This document shows positions 5,499-5,564 of a DNA stretch of 5,564 nt, one piece after another. The DNA is taken from the NCBI GenBank assembly GCA_030625285.1, contig DAOURC010000057.1, positions 1-5,564 of the forward strand, in the 5' to 3' direction. The translations under genes and the position numbers were made by a program. The DNA is from Eubacteriales bacterium (GTDB lineage: Bacteria; Bacillota; Clostridia; Peptostreptococcales; Acidaminobacteraceae). Within the stretch, counting starts at the first letter, position 1. Every line of letters begins with the position of its first letter. The notes under the pieces are model-generated. The model was given only the letters and a program-made list of their open reading frames with translations. It was not told where the DNA came from and made no database searches.

Positions 5499-5564
5499 TT
5501 AATGATAGAAATACTCTCCATCAATTATTTTATATAAATCATCAGTCTTGGTTTTAAATGGAGA
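5499..5564 (-). CDS. 3' end of an unidentified minus-strand gene (partial)
   Basis: An open frame enters from the right edge and ends at TAA (5501-5499), giving the last 21 residues: SPFKTKTDDLYKII and then DGEYFYH. The strong terminator 12 nt downstream supports this as a genuine gene end. Too little is present to assign a family or function. Because of the terminator and the separate pruA promoter, it is probably not in the pruA transcript. Confidence 0.55.
   Translation of the reverse strand, partial: SPFKTKTDDLYKIIDGEYFYH

Overview
The window is AT-rich (about one third G+C by eye). It uses the standard stop codons TAA, TAG and TGA, has canonical AGGAG-type ribosome binding sites and carries short intrinsic terminators. 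Together with a CvfB-type RNA-binding protein, this suggests a low-G+C Gram-positive-type bacterium (Bacillota or a related, possibly Mollicutes-like, lineage). The genus cannot be read from the sequence. No transposase, integrase, CRISPR array, tRNA or rRNA was seen, and base composition looks uniform.

Left part (1-1876), plus strand: the tail of an unidentified gene overlaps the start of a YegS/DgkB-type lipid (diacylglycerol) kinase by 8 nt. A cvfB homologue (S1 repeats plus winged helix) follows 23 nt later. The group ends in an intrinsic terminator whose stem begins inside cvfB and whose loop holds the cvfB stop codon. This looks like one operon.

Middle (1877-3510), plus strand: a 62-nt gap with promoter-like hexamers precedes a membrane-bound sensor diguanylate cyclase, laid out as TM - CHASE - TM - signalling helix - GGDEF. 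The cyclase active site and the inhibitory RxxD site are both intact. A near-perfect bidirectional terminator separates it from the convergent gene.

Right part (3511-5564), minus strand: an ALDH4A1-type L-glutamate gamma-semialdehyde (P5C) dehydrogenase, pruA, performs the last step of proline/ornithine/arginine catabolism to glutamate. It has its own strong sigma-A-type promoter, TTGACA-17-TATGAT. Between promoter and gene lies a leader of about 255 nt. This leader holds a 17-codon reading frame with a very good Shine-Dalgarno sequence, several hairpins that could exclude one another, and an intrinsic terminator ending 24 nt before the pruA start codon. That is the architecture of a transcription attenuator (leader peptide or riboswitch). 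I recognise no known riboswitch or T-box class in it, and it is the most interesting element of the window. Beyond the promoter are a strong terminator and the last 21 codons of another minus-strand gene.
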